A stretch of 64,000 nt of DNA, taken from NCBI GenBank assembly GCA_024207135.1, contig CP042428.1, forward strand, positions 434,001 to 498,000, in the 5' to 3' direction. The stretch is from Arthrobacter sp. C2. Its GTDB lineage: Bacteria > Actinomycetota > Actinomycetes > Actinomycetales > Micrococcaceae. The stretch's first letter is position 1. Each line of letters opens with the position of its first letter. The translations under genes and the position numbers were made by a program. Under the pieces are notes generated by a model. The model did not search any database. It had not been told where the DNA came from and saw only the letters and a list, made by a program, of their open reading frames with translations. Of this stretch, positions 10,923 through 20,450 are shown piece by piece.

Positions 10923-11774
10923 ATGCGGACATGGGACAACGGACTGCTTTCGGTCCGGCAATCGGGGCTCGTCCGGGCGTGGCTCGGGGCGCCGGTGCTG
11001 CTGGCGGATGTGTCGTGGGGCCAGCTCGACACCAAGGTGCTGCATGTCCGGGCGGGAAGCCGCGAGGTCATCGTCAAGGGTGCCGGGGGAGCGAACCACC
11101 ACATCGGACGCGAGCTCACCGCGCACCGTGGACACACCGGCCGGCTGGTCGCCGCCGGGCTGGCCGGGGAACTGCTACATGGGTGCCGGGAGGCGGGCAT
11201 CATGGTCCTGGAATACCAGCCCGGGGTGTTGGTCGAGGGCACCGCGGCAGAGTACTCCCCGGACATCCACGAACAGGCCGGTGCCGCGCTTCGGCTGCTG
11301 CACGGCACCGGGGGCCGCCGGGACGAGGACCACGAGGCCGGCGCCACGGCGCGCGCGCTGCGGCGGCTCGACGCGCGGCACCTGGTCGATGCGGCCACCG
11401 AGCGGGCGGCCCGCCGCAGGCTCGCCGAGCATGGCGTCCACCCGGTCACGGTGGTGCCCACGCACGGGGACTGGCAGCCGCGGAACTGGCTCAGCGAGAA
11501 CGGCAAGCTGCGCGTCATCGACTTCGGCCGTTTCGCGTTCCGACCCGCCGCCACCGACCTGTGCCGGCTGGCCGTGCAGCAGTGGGACACGCATCCGGAA
11601 CTGGAGGCCGCGTTCCTGGCCGGCTACGGCGCCGACCCCCGGGAGGCGGGCTGCTGGGCCGTCGAACTGCTGCGCGAGGCCATCGGCACCGCGGTGTGGG
11701 CGCACGAGGTGGGCGATGCGCCATTCGAGGCGCAGGGCCACCGGATGCTGAAAGAGGCCCTGGCACGCTTCTAG
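10923..11774 (+). CDS. Aminoglycoside-phosphotransferase-fold kinase
   Basis: Kinase-like protein of the APH/choline kinase superfamily, 283 residues, substrate unknown. The catalytic loop reads HGDWQPRNW (His181, Asp183, Asn188) and the metal-binding motif is IDFGRF (Asp200). The N-terminal half lacks an obvious nucleotide-binding glycine loop, as is common in this family. A TAGTCT -10 element at 10909-10914 lies 8 bases before the ATG and there is no Shine-Dalgarno sequence, so a leaderless or near-leaderless message is likely. Nothing in the sequence supports a resistance role. Confidence 0.85.
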   Translation: MRTWDNGLLSVRQSGLVRAWLGAPVLLADVSWGQLDTKVLHVRAGSREVIVKGAGGANHHIGRELTAHRGHTGRLVAAGLAGELLHGCREAGIMVLEYQPGVLVEGTAAEYSPDIHEQAGAALRLLHGTGGRRDEDHEAGATARALRRLDARHLVDAATERAARRRLAEHGVHPVTVVPTHGDWQPRNWLSENGKLRVIDFGRFAFRPAATDLCRLAVQQWDTHPELEAAFLAGYGADPREAGCWAVELLREAIGTAVWAHEVGDAPFEAQGHRMLKEALARF

Positions 11775-11786
11775 CGCGCCAGGGCC
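11756..11786. terminator. Hairpin between the phosphotransferase and ctaA
   Basis: Near-perfect 13-base inverted repeat (11756-11768 and 11774-11786) around the stop codon of the plus-strand gene, in the gap between convergent genes. No strong T run. Confidence 0.55.
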
Positions 11787-11816
11787 GCTCTCGGGATTGC
11801 CGGTGTTCGGTCCAGG

Positions 11817-12749
11817 TCAGAGGGGGAACTTCGCGGTGGTGCGGTCCCAGACGTTGACGGCCGCGGCGGCCAGCAGCGAGGCACCGAGCATGTGCAGCAG
11901 CACCAGGAGGATCGGCAGCCCGGTGAAGTGCTGGACGTAGCCGATGATGCCCTGCAGCACCACCACGCCGGCCATCAGCCACAAGGGGGTGCGCAGCTTC
12001 GCGTCGGAGTCGTGGCGCAGTGCCAGCACCAGGGCGGCAACGGTGGCGATCACCAGCAGGTAGACCGGGACCACGTGGATGCGGGTGACGATGTACGGGT
12101 CGAACATGTGGCGCGGGGCGTCCGCGTCGCCGGCGTGCGGGCCGGTGCCGGTGACGATCGTGCCCAGCACCAGGGCCAGGACGGAGGTGGTGAAGATGGT
12201 CCAGGCCAGGAAGCGCTGCGTGGAGCCGGCCGGTTCGCCCAGCGAGGTGGCCCCGCGGCGCAATGCGCCGGTGCGGTTGACCAGCAGTGCCGCGGCCATG
12301 ACCAGGGCCGCGGAGACCAGGAAGTGCAGCGAGACGACCCACGGGTTCAGCTTGGACCAGACGGTGATGCCGCCGATGAGCGCCTGGGCCGGGATGACCG
12401 CAAGCAGCGCGATCGACAGGCGGTAAATGGTCTTGTGTTCCGTGCGCATGCGCCAGATCGACACGATCATCGCCACCGCGATCGCCGCGAGGATGAAGGT
12501 GAGCAGGCGGTTGCCGAACTCGATGAGCCCGTGGATGCCCATCTCGGCCACCGGGGTCATGGACCCGGGCACGCAGTTGGGCCACTGCGAGCAGCCCAGC
12601 CCCGACTTGGTCAGGCGGACGGCGCCGCCGGTGACGATGATGCCGATCTGGGAGGCGAGGGAGGCGATGGCCAGGCGGTGCACCGTGTTGTTCACGGTGG
12701 TGGGCAACTTGTCCGTCCAACTGTTGGTGGCGGGGGAGGTGGTGCTCAT
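11817..12749 (-). CDS. ctaA: Heme A synthase
   Basis: Membrane monooxygenase converting heme O to heme A for cytochrome aa3 oxidase. The 310-residue protein has about eight hydrophobic segments. Early motifs GGAVRLTKSGLGCSQWPNC and HGLIEFGNRLLT are those of CtaA, and further heme-ligand candidates occur in LHFLVS, RIHVVPVY and LLHMLGA. The ATG at 12749 was preferred to one at 12809, which would lie inside the upstream permease gene. It is the third gene of an operon with an ABC-2 exporter, an arrangement kept in mycobacteria. Confidence 0.94.
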   Translation of the reverse strand: MSTTSPATNSWTDKLPTTVNNTVHRLAIASLASQIGIIVTGGAVRLTKSGLGCSQWPNCVPGSMTPVAEMGIHGLIEFGNRLLTFILAAIAVAMIVSIWRMRTEHKTIYRLSIALLAVIPAQALIGGITVWSKLNPWVVSLHFLVSAALVMAAALLVNRTGALRRGATSLGEPAGSTQRFLAWTIFTTSVLALVLGTIVTGTGPHAGDADAPRHMFDPYIVTRIHVVPVYLLVIATVAALVLALRHDSDAKLRTPLWLMAGVVVLQGIIGYVQHFTGLPILLVLLHMLGASLLAAAAVNVWDRTTAKFPL

Positions 12750-12768
12750 GGTGTTGTGCTCCAGGATT

Positions 12769-13539
12769 CTAGTTCCACTTGAACCAGCGGGTTGCGGCGA
12801 AACCGGCAATGATTGTCCATGCCAGCAGGATGAGGATCCCGGAGACCGACCCGGTTCCGGTGATCAGGGCGGCCCTGAGGGAATCGCCCAGGGCGGCCGA
12901 GGGCAGCAGGTCGACGATCGGCTGCAGGTAGGCCGGGGCGCGGGTGCTGGGGAACAGGATGCCCCCGACAGCGGCCAGCAGGACCCAAGCCAAGTTGGTG
13001 ATGGCCAGCGTGGCCTCGGGGCGCACGGTCCCGGCGACCAGCAGGCCGAGGGCCGTGAACGCCGCCGCACCCAGAATCAGCAGCGCAAGGGCCCAGCCGA
13101 TGCCGGCGGGCGCCGGCCGCCACCCGAGCAGCAGGGCGGAGCCGCCGATGACCACGACCTGGAGGAACAGGACCACCAGGACCGCGATGACCTTGCCGTA
13201 GATCAGGCCGGCGCGGCCCAGCGGGGTCGTGGACAGGAAGCGCAGCACCCCGTAGCGGCGGTCGAATCCGGTGGCGATGCCCTGCCCGGTGAACGCGGTG
13301 GAGACCACGCACAGGGCCAGCACGCCGGGGGCGGCGGCGTCGATGGGGTTGGCGGCGACATCCTTGAGCAGGTCGGTGAAGACCAGTCCGAAGAGGGCCA
13401 TCAGCGGCAGCACCACGGCGACGACGAGCTGCTCGCCGTTGCTGATCATGCCCAGGGTCTCGTAGCGGCCCTGCAGCAGGATGCGCCGCAGTGTTCCCTG
13501 CGCGTTGGCGGCCGGGGCGGCCTGCGTACTAGTTGGCAT
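12769..13539 (-). CDS. ABC-2 type transporter permease
   Basis: Membrane component of an ABC exporter, 256 residues with six predicted transmembrane segments; it has the general ABC-2 layout with the GFDRRYGVLRFLSTTPLGR cytoplasmic segment. The ATG at 13539 overlaps the ATPase gene by 11 bases. Substrate unknown; its persistent linkage to ctaA suggests, but does not prove, a role in cytochrome or heme biogenesis. Confidence 0.88.
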   Translation of the reverse strand: MPTSTQAAPAANAQGTLRRILLQGRYETLGMISNGEQLVVAVVLPLMALFGLVFTDLLKDVAANPIDAAAPGVLALCVVSTAFTGQGIATGFDRRYGVLRFLSTTPLGRAGLIYGKVIAVLVVLFLQVVVIGGSALLLGWRPAPAGIGWALALLILGAAAFTALGLLVAGTVRPEATLAITNLAWVLLAAVGGILFPSTRAPAYLQPIVDLLPSAALGDSLRAALITGTGSVSGILILLAWTIIAGFAATRWFKWN

Positions 13540-14485
13540 TGTTTCCCTTGTCGGCGATCTCCAGGAACACGTCTTCAAGCGTGCGCGGTTGCATGGTCAG
13601 CGCGTGGGGCAGGACGCCCTCGCGGGTCCACCACGTGGTCAGTTCGGCCAGGTCCCCGGGGGAGCGGACGCCATCGAGGCGGTAATGCCCGGGGGAGGCC
13701 TCGGCGAGGGTGAGGTGCTCCGGCAGCGCGGGCAGCATCATGGCCGCCCGGGCGGTGAAGGTCACGGCCTGGGCCGGGGTTTCGTCCGCGGCGTGGGCCG
13801 TGAGCTCGGAGACGGTTCCCTGGGCCACGTTGCGCCCGTCGTCGATGATGTAGACGTAGTCGGAAAGCTTCTGCGCGTCTTCCATGAGGTGGGTGGTCAG
13901 CACGATGCACATGCCGGCCTCGCGCAGTTCGCCGATCAGCTCGAAGACGACCTGGCGCGATTGCGGATCCAGTCCGGCGCTGGGTTCGTCGAGGAACACC
14001 ACGTCCGGGTTTCCCGCCAGGGCGGAGGCCAGCGCCACGCGTTGCTTCTGGCCGCCGGAGAGCCGGCGGATGGAGGTGGTGGCGAACTCGTTGATGCCCA
14101 GGCGCTCGATGAGGGCATCGAGGTCGGCGGGCCGCCGGTAGAACGAGGCGACGTGGCGCAGCAGCGGGATCGGGCGCAGCGAGGGCGGCAACCCGCCGTC
14201 CTGCAGCATGACCCCCACGCGCGAGCGCAGCGCGGGGCTGGCGCCGTAGGGATCCTCGCCGAGCAGGCGGACGGTGCCGCCGTTGGGGCGCAGCAGGCCC
14301 TGGGCGCACGCCAGGGTCGTTGACTTCCCCGCGCCGTTGGATCCCAGGATGGTGGTCACGCTGCCCGCGTCGGCCTTGAGGCTGATGCCGTACAGCACCC
14401 GCATCATGCGGCCATCCAGGGCGGGGACGGGACCGAAATCTTTGAGCAAGCCCTCAATCACGAGACTTGTAGACACATTGGACAC
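13529..14485 (-). CDS. ABC transporter ATP-binding protein
   Basis: ATPase of the exporter formed with the permease at 12769-13539. The 318-residue protein shows Walker A GSNGAGKST near residue 48, the signature LSGGQKQR, Walker B VVFLDEP and the switch histidine in LTTHLME. A C-terminal extension of about 90 residues follows the nucleotide-binding domain, as in many antibiotic-export-type ATPases. The GTG start at 14485 has no ribosome-binding site but sits 6 bases after a perfect TAGAAT -10 element, which suggests a leaderless transcript. Confidence 0.9.
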   Translation of the reverse strand: MSNVSTSLVIEGLLKDFGPVPALDGRMMRVLYGISLKADAGSVTTILGSNGAGKSTTLACAQGLLRPNGGTVRLLGEDPYGASPALRSRVGVMLQDGGLPPSLRPIPLLRHVASFYRRPADLDALIERLGINEFATTSIRRLSGGQKQRVALASALAGNPDVVFLDEPSAGLDPQSRQVVFELIGELREAGMCIVLTTHLMEDAQKLSDYVYIIDDGRNVAQGTVSELTAHAADETPAQAVTFTARAAMMLPALPEHLTLAEASPGHYRLDGVRSPGDLAELTTWWTREGVLPHALTMQPRTLEDVFLEIADKGNNAN

Positions 14486-14491
14486 CCGGTT

Positions 14492-14497
14492 ATTCTA
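14492..14497 (-). promoter_or_regulatory. -10 element for a leaderless ABC/ctaA transcript
   Basis: On the minus strand the sequence reads TAGAAT, six bases, then GTG. The expected transcription start therefore coincides with the first base of the ATPase start codon. No -35 consensus is obvious. Confidence 0.6.
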
Positions 14498-14583
14498 TGT
14501 CAGGTAGAAGACACTGGGGCCGCGATGTGGCCCCGGTCTCTTTGTCCGCGGTCTTTCCTCCGGCCGGGTTCCACCCGCGGCGA

Positions 14584-14601
14584 AGTAAGCAGTGCCTTAC
14601 T
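14584..14601. promoter_or_regulatory. Palindrome upstream of sufR (candidate SufR operator)
   Basis: AGTAAG (14584-14589) and CTTACT (14596-14601) form a perfect 6-base inverted repeat with a 6-base spacer, 35 bases before the sufR start in the shared divergent region. Position fits autoregulation by SufR; the motif itself is not one I can match to a published operator. Confidence 0.45.
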
Positions 14602-14635
14602 AGACGGATGAACTGGATTAGAGCATGCTTGTGTT

Positions 14636-15424
14636 GTGTATTCATCGAAAACCGACGTGCCGGCCGGCGACGCCCCGGCACGCATCGTTCCCGCGACAGG
14701 GGAAGCCGAAGAACGCACCCGCGACCGAGTCCTGTATTCCGTTTTGGAGGATGGCCCGGTCAGCGCCGCCGAATTGGGCGAGCGCTTGGGCTTTACCCCT
14801 GCAGCCGTTCGTCGCCACCTTGATGCGCTCTCCAAGCAAGGGCTCGTCGAGGTCAAGCTCGTGGCCAACCAGCGCACCGGCGCCGGTCGGCCCTCACGCC
14901 GCTATGTGCTTTCGCACCGCGGCCAAACCAAGATGGGCAACGACTATCTTGACATCGCCACCGAGGCGCTGACCGAACTCGGTCGTGCCGCCGGCCCCGA
15001 TGCGGTCAAGGCCTTTGCCGCCCGCCGCTTCGGCGAGATGGAACGGCGCTACCGCCCCGTCATGGCCGGCATCGACGGACTCGAGGAGCGCGCCGAGGCG
15101 TTGAGCGAAGCGCTCAGCGCGGACGGCTTCGTTGCCTCCACCCGCAAGGTCGGCGCAGATTCGCCGACCGCGACCATGCTCAGCGTCCAGCTGTGCCAGG
15201 GGCACTGCCCCATCCAAGAATTGGCCCGGGAATTCCCCGTCTTTTGCGAGATGGAAACCCAGACCTTTTCCCGCCTGCTGGGTGTCGATGTGCGAAGGCT
15301 CTCGACACTTGCCAGCGGCGGGCATGTGTGTACGACCCACATACCCGTGGGTCGCAACCAAACTCCTCAGCGAGCTGAGAAGAGAACTCGAATCAAGATC
15401 ACGAAGCAGGAGAGGCCGCGATGA
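14636..15424 (+). CDS. sufR: SufR-type Fe-S cluster transcriptional repressor
   Basis: Winged-helix DNA-binding protein that senses Fe-S cluster status and represses the suf operon. The 262-residue product has an ArsR-like helix-turn-helix at about residues 32-75 ([19 protein letters not shown]) and four C-terminal cysteines, Cys187, Cys191, Cys204 and Cys232. The spacing of 4, 13 and 28 matches the cluster-binding pattern I recall for mycobacterial SufR. GTG start at 14636 with no Shine-Dalgarno sequence. Its stop overlaps the sufB start (ATGA), so the regulator and operon are co-transcribed and translationally coupled. Confidence 0.92.
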   Translation: MYSSKTDVPAGDAPARIVPATGEAEERTRDRVLYSVLEDGPVSAAELGERLGFTPAAVRRHLDALSKQGLVEVKLVANQRTGAGRPSRRYVLSHRGQTKMGNDYLDIATEALTELGRAAGPDAVKAFAARRFGEMERRYRPVMAGIDGLEERAEALSEALSADGFVASTRKVGADSPTATMLSVQLCQGHCPIQELAREFPVFCEMETQTFSRLLGVDVRRLSTLASGGHVCTTHIPVGRNQTPQRAEKRTRIKITKQERPR

Positions 15425-16881
15425 CGGATCAGATTGCACAGGAGTCCACTGACGCCGGCGTGATTACCGAGATCCTGGAGAAGAACCCAGAACTCCATGG
15501 AATTGGTAATTACGAATACGGATGGAGTGACAAGAACGATGCGGGTGCCAATGCACGCCGCGGCATCAACGAGGACGTTGTCCGCAACATCTCGGAGCTC
15601 AAGAGTGAGCCCCAGTGGATGTTGGACATGCGCCTCAAGGGCCTGAAGTACTTCGATCGCAAGCCCATGCCCACCTGGGGTGCAGACCTCTCGGGCATCG
15701 ACTTCGACAACATCAAGTACTTCGTGCGGTCCACCGAGAAGCAGGCCACCAGCTGGGAGGACCTGCCCGAGGACATCAAGAACACGTACGACAAGCTCGG
15801 CATCCCCGAGGCCGAAAAGCAGCGCCTGGTTTCCGGTGTCGCCGCCCAGTACGAGTCCGAGGTCGTCTACCACCAGCTGCGCGAGGACCTTGAGAAGCAG
15901 GGCGTGATCTTCCTCGACACGGACACCGCGTTGAAGGAACACGAAGACATCTTCAAGGAGTACTTCGGCACCATCATCCCGGTGGGCGACAACAAGTTCG
16001 CCTCGCTGAACACCGCGACCTGGTCCGGCGGCTCCTTCGTCTACGTCCCCAAGGGCGTCCACGTGGAGATCCCGCTGCAGGCATACTTCCGTATCAACAC
16101 GGAAAACATGGGCCAGTTCGAGCGCACCCTCATCATTGCCGATGAGGATTCCTACGTGCACTACATCGAGGGTTGCACCGCCCCGATCTACACCTCGGAC
16201 TCCCTGCACTCGGCAGTCGTCGAGATCATCGTGAAGAAGGGCGCCCGCGTCCGCTACACCACGATCCAGAACTGGTCGAACAACGTGTACAACCTGGTGA
16301 CCAAGCGCGCCGTCTGTGAAGAGGGCGCCACCATGGAGTGGGTCGATGGCAACATCGGTTCCAAGGTCACCATGAAGTACCCGGCCGTCTACCTGGTCGG
16401 CGAGCACGCCAAGGGCGAGACCCTGTCGATCGCCTTCGCCGGTGCCGGACAGCACCAGGACACCGGGTCCAAGATGGTCCACATCGCCCCGAACACCTCC
16501 TCGAAGATCGTCTCGAAGTCGGTGGCCCGCAACGGCGGCCGCGCCGCCTACCGCGGCCTGGTCCAGGTCCGCGAGGGCGCCAAGGGTGCACGCAACTCGG
16601 TCGAGTGCGATGCGTTGCTGGTCGACCAGATCTCGCGGTCTGACACCTACCCGTACATCGACGTCCGCGAGGACGACGTGACCATGGGCCACGAGGCCAC
16701 CGTTTCGCGCGTGTCCGAGGAGCAGCTCTTCTACCTGATGAGCCGCGGCATGACCGAAGAGGAAGCCATGGGCATGATCGTGCGCGGCTTCGTCGAGCCG
16801 ATCGCCCGCGAGCTTCCGATGGAATACGCCATGGAACTGAACCGCCTCATTGAACTGCAGATGGAAGGATCCGTCGGTTAA
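15421..16881 (+). CDS. sufB: Fe-S cluster assembly scaffold SufB
   Basis: Core scaffold subunit of the SufBC2D complex that builds Fe-S clusters. The 486 residues match the full length of intein-free SufB. The beta-helix region carries the [10 protein letters not shown] segment with a conserved cysteine, and the C-terminal part has the [10 protein letters not shown] region and [16 protein letters not shown], shared with SufD. Unlike the M. tuberculosis homologue there is no intein insertion. The ATG overlaps the sufR stop. Confidence 0.98.
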   Translation: MTDQIAQESTDAGVITEILEKNPELHGIGNYEYGWSDKNDAGANARRGINEDVVRNISELKSEPQWMLDMRLKGLKYFDRKPMPTWGADLSGIDFDNIKYFVRSTEKQATSWEDLPEDIKNTYDKLGIPEAEKQRLVSGVAAQYESEVVYHQLREDLEKQGVIFLDTDTALKEHEDIFKEYFGTIIPVGDNKFASLNTATWSGGSFVYVPKGVHVEIPLQAYFRINTENMGQFERTLIIADEDSYVHYIEGCTAPIYTSDSLHSAVVEIIVKKGARVRYTTIQNWSNNVYNLVTKRAVCEEGATMEWVDGNIGSKVTMKYPAVYLVGEHAKGETLSIAFAGAGQHQDTGSKMVHIAPNTSSKIVSKSVARNGGRAAYRGLVQVREGAKGARNSVECDALLVDQISRSDTYPYIDVREDDVTMGHEATVSRVSEEQLFYLMSRGMTEEEAMGMIVRGFVEPIARELPMEYAMELNRLIELQMEGSVG

Positions 16882-16883
16882 TC

Positions 16884-18167
16884 ATGACTGATACCGCAAC
16901 TCACTTAACGGGCGAAAAGGCCCGCATCGGTGCGCCGAGCATTTCCGGTTTCACCGAAGAGGGCGAAAACCTTTCGCCGTTGAACGCAGCCGAAGTGTCC
17001 TCCCCGATTGGCGGTGACGCCGTCAAGGCGCACAGCCACGGCGGCGGCGCGGGAATCCCCGATTCCTCGCGTGCCGGTCGCAAGACCAGCTACAACGTCG
17101 AGGACTTCCCGGTGCTGACCGGTCGTGAAGAGGACTTCCGCTTCACGCCGCTCAAGCGCATGGGCGGCCTGCACAAGAACGAGCTGACCGGGGTTGCCCC
17201 CGCGTTGACCGTCGAAGGCGCCAACGTCTCCACGCTGGAAACCGTTGCCATGACCGACGCACGCGTCGGTTCGGCCGGCATCCCGGAGGACCGCATCTCG
17301 GCCAACGCCTGGAAGCATGCAGCCGAGGCCAAGATCGTCACGATCCCGGCGAACTCCACCGGCGAACAGGTCACCTTGACCTACACCGGAACCTCGCTCG
17401 AGGCCGCGGCCAGCCACATGGTGGTCATCGCCGAAGCCAACTCCGAGTCCGTGGTGGTCATTGACCACGTCGGGTCCGCAGTGCTGGCCCAGAACATCGA
17501 ATTCGATATCCGCCAAGGCGCCAAGCTGACCGTGATCTCGCTGCAGGCCTGGGCCGAGGAGGCCATCCACGCATCCTCCCACCTGGCCAAGGTCGGCAAG
17601 GACGCGCACCTGAAGCACATCGCCGTCACCTACGGCGGAAACTTGGTGCGCATGACCCCGTCGGCGCACTTCGATGGCGAAGGCGGAGAGGTGGAGCTCT
17701 TCGGACTCTACTTCGCGGATGCCGGACAGCACCTGGAACACCGCCTGTTCGTGGACCACGCGACCGAGAACTGCAAGTCCAACGTGTTGTACAAGGGTGC
17801 CCTGCAGGGCAAGGACGCGCACACCGTGTGGGTCGGCGACGTGCTGATCCGCAAGGAAGCCAAGGGGACCAACTCCTACGAGGCGAACCGCAACCTGGTG
17901 CTCACCGAAGGCGCACGCGCCGACTCGGTGCCGAACCTGGAAATCGAGACCGGCCTGATTGACGGTGCCGGACACGCCTCGACCACCGGACGCTTCGACG
18001 ACGAGCACCTCTTCTACCTGATGAGCCGCGGCATCGACGAGAAGACCGCACGCCGCCTGGTGGTGCGTGGCTTCCTGAACGAAATCGTGCAGCAGATCCG
18101 GGTTCCGGAGATCGAGGAACGCCTGGCCGAGACGATCGAGCGCGAGCTCGCCGCCACGGACAGCTAA
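16884..18167 (+). CDS. sufD: Fe-S cluster assembly protein SufD
   Basis: Partner of SufB in the SufBC2D scaffold, 427 residues. The N-terminus is low in complexity (GGGAGIPDSSRAGRK), and the beta-helix core ends in the shared [22 protein letters not shown] block. It starts two bases after the sufB stop, so the two subunits should be made in step. A 77-base gap with an AGAGAACGGA segment separates it from sufC; the small ferredoxin-like gene often found there in related genomes is absent. Confidence 0.97.
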   Translation: MTDTATHLTGEKARIGAPSISGFTEEGENLSPLNAAEVSSPIGGDAVKAHSHGGGAGIPDSSRAGRKTSYNVEDFPVLTGREEDFRFTPLKRMGGLHKNELTGVAPALTVEGANVSTLETVAMTDARVGSAGIPEDRISANAWKHAAEAKIVTIPANSTGEQVTLTYTGTSLEAAASHMVVIAEANSESVVVIDHVGSAVLAQNIEFDIRQGAKLTVISLQAWAEEAIHASSHLAKVGKDAHLKHIAVTYGGNLVRMTPSAHFDGEGGEVELFGLYFADAGQHLEHRLFVDHATENCKSNVLYKGALQGKDAHTVWVGDVLIRKEAKGTNSYEANRNLVLTEGARADSVPNLEIETGLIDGAGHASTTGRFDDEHLFYLMSRGIDEKTARRLVVRGFLNEIVQQIRVPEIEERLAETIERELAATDS

Positions 18168-18244
18168 TTCAGGCTTTCCCCCCACCAACACCTAAAACTT
18201 CGTCGATTCACATCGACTTCACGGAAAGAGAACGGACTCAAGGC

Positions 18245-19003
<759 letters not shown>

Positions 19004-19005
19004 TC

Positions 19006-19350
19006 ATGAGCGTATCCAACGAGACGACCAGCGGGTCCGCCGAGACTGCACTGGAGGACGTCGAAGAGGCGCTCAAGGACGTAATCGACCCCGAGCTCGG
19101 TGTCAACATCGTCGACTTGGGCCTGCTCTACGGGCTGAAGTACGCCGATGACGGCGCACTGCTCATCGACATGACCCTGACCACCGCGGCCTGCCCGTTG
19201 ACAGACGTCATCGAGGAGCAGGTCGGCCAGGCACTGGAATCGGTCGTTGATTCCTACCGCCTGAACTGGGTCTGGATGCCGCCATGGGGTCCCGAGCGGA
19301 TCACCGACGACGGACGCGACCAGATGCGGGCCCTGGGCTTCAACATCTAG
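19006..19350 (+). CDS. sufT: Metal-sulfur cluster assembly factor (MIP18/DUF59, SufT-like)
   Basis: Small 114-residue protein of the MIP18 family that helps mature Fe-S proteins. Family hallmarks are the VIDPELGVNIVDLGL start of the domain and TTAACPLTDVI with the conserved cysteine. In many actinobacteria sufS and sufU lie between sufC and this gene; here they are missing and the spacing is two bases. It closes the suf operon ahead of a very strong terminator. Confidence 0.92.
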   Translation: MSVSNETTSGSAETALEDVEEALKDVIDPELGVNIVDLGLLYGLKYADDGALLIDMTLTTAACPLTDVIEEQVGQALESVVDSYRLNWVWMPPWGPERITDDGRDQMRALGFNI

Positions 19351-19368
19351 TCCGCACGGACGAACACC

Positions 19369-19417
19369 ACGCGAGGTGCGTTTCCCCTTTCCGGGGAAAC
19401 GCACCTCGCGTGTTTTT
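19369..19417 (+). terminator. Strong terminator of the suf operon
   Basis: Perfect 19-base stem (19369-19387 and 19393-19411) with a 5-base loop, followed by a run of six T at 19413-19418. A textbook intrinsic terminator. Confidence 0.95.
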
Positions 19418-19441
19418 TGGGTCCTGCCCCCGCGGGGGTGC

Positions 19442-20356
19442 CTACGCGCCGGGCTTGTCCAGGTTGCGCGCCGAGAGGGTGTCGCACTGGTTGATGTCCC
19501 CGGTGGCGTAGCCCTGCAGGAACCAGGCCTGGCGCTGGGCCGAGGAACCGTGGGTCCAGACCTGGGGGTTCACACGCCCGGAGGCGGCTTCCTGGATGCG
19601 GTCGTCACCCACCGCCGAGGCGGCCGACAGCGCGGACTGCAGGTCGGCCCGGCGGATCGGCTGCATGAAGGTGTTGCCCTCGGCATCCTTCGTGGTGGCG
19701 GCGTGGGCCGCCCACATGCCGGCGAAGCAGTCGGCCTGCAGTTCCACGCGCACCGAGCCGGAGGTGGCCCCGGTGCCGCCCTGCTGGGAGGCGGCGAGGG
19801 TGCCGATGGTGTTTTGGATGTGGTGCCCGTATTCGTGTGCCACCACGTACTCCTCGGCCAGCGGTCCGCCGTCGGCGCCGTAGTTGGTGCTCAGTTCGGC
19901 GAAGAACCCGGTGTCGAAGTAGGCGACGCGGTCCCCGGGGCAGTAGAACGGTCCCACGGCGCTGCTGGCCGTTCCGCAGGCGGTGTCCACCTGCCCGTCA
20001 AAGAGCTGCACGCCCGGCCGTTCCACCGCCACGTTGTATTGCGGGAGGTATTCGAGCCAAAAGCTGTCCAGCGACTGGGTGGTGGCCAGGATCCGGCAGT
20101 CGGTGCGCGCGTTGGCATCGGCCCCGGTCTTGCAGCCCTCGAGGGCCGAGGGCCCCTGCTGCGTGGTTCCCTGCCCGGTGCCCGGGTCTGAACCGATGCC
20201 CAGTTGGGCGAGCATGTCGGGGTTGATGCCGAGCAGCGCGGCGATCAGCACCACGATGATCCCGCCGCCTCCGGCGGCGATCTTCCCTCCGCGGCCGCGG
20301 CCGCGCGAGTCCCTGATGCGTCCGGAGTCAAGTTTCGCGTCGTCGTTGAAGCTCAT
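19442..20356 (-). CDS. Neutral zinc metallopeptidase (YpfJ-like)
   Basis: Predicted membrane-anchored zinc peptidase, 304 residues. The N-terminal 25 residues are basic and cytoplasmic, a single transmembrane helix spans about residues 32-50, and the catalytic HEYGHH motif lies at residues 174-179. The later VELQADCFAGMWA segment supplies the third zinc ligand typical of this neutral zinc metallopeptidase family, and HGSSAQRQAWFLQGY is the usual C-terminal block. Substrate and role are unknown. It is a monocistronic unit facing the suf operon. Confidence 0.9.
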   Translation of the reverse strand: MSFNDDAKLDSGRIRDSRGRGRGGKIAAGGGGIIVVLIAALLGINPDMLAQLGIGSDPGTGQGTTQQGPSALEGCKTGADANARTDCRILATTQSLDSFWLEYLPQYNVAVERPGVQLFDGQVDTACGTASSAVGPFYCPGDRVAYFDTGFFAELSTNYGADGGPLAEEYVVAHEYGHHIQNTIGTLAASQQGGTGATSGSVRVELQADCFAGMWAAHAATTKDAEGNTFMQPIRRADLQSALSAASAVGDDRIQEAASGRVNPQVWTHGSSAQRQAWFLQGYATGDINQCDTLSARNLDKPGA

Positions 20357-20450
20357 GGTTCATACAATACGGGCGCCGGAGGGTTTTGGGCGGCGTGTCG
20401 CATGTCGGGCACGGAATTGCGATGGGATGCGCCCGGATTCCCGTGGCGGA

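Noticed and set aside
10923-11774. Aminoglycoside resistance gene
   Set aside because: Only the general kinase fold and catalytic motifs are present; the family includes many housekeeping kinases and the context is chromosomal core.
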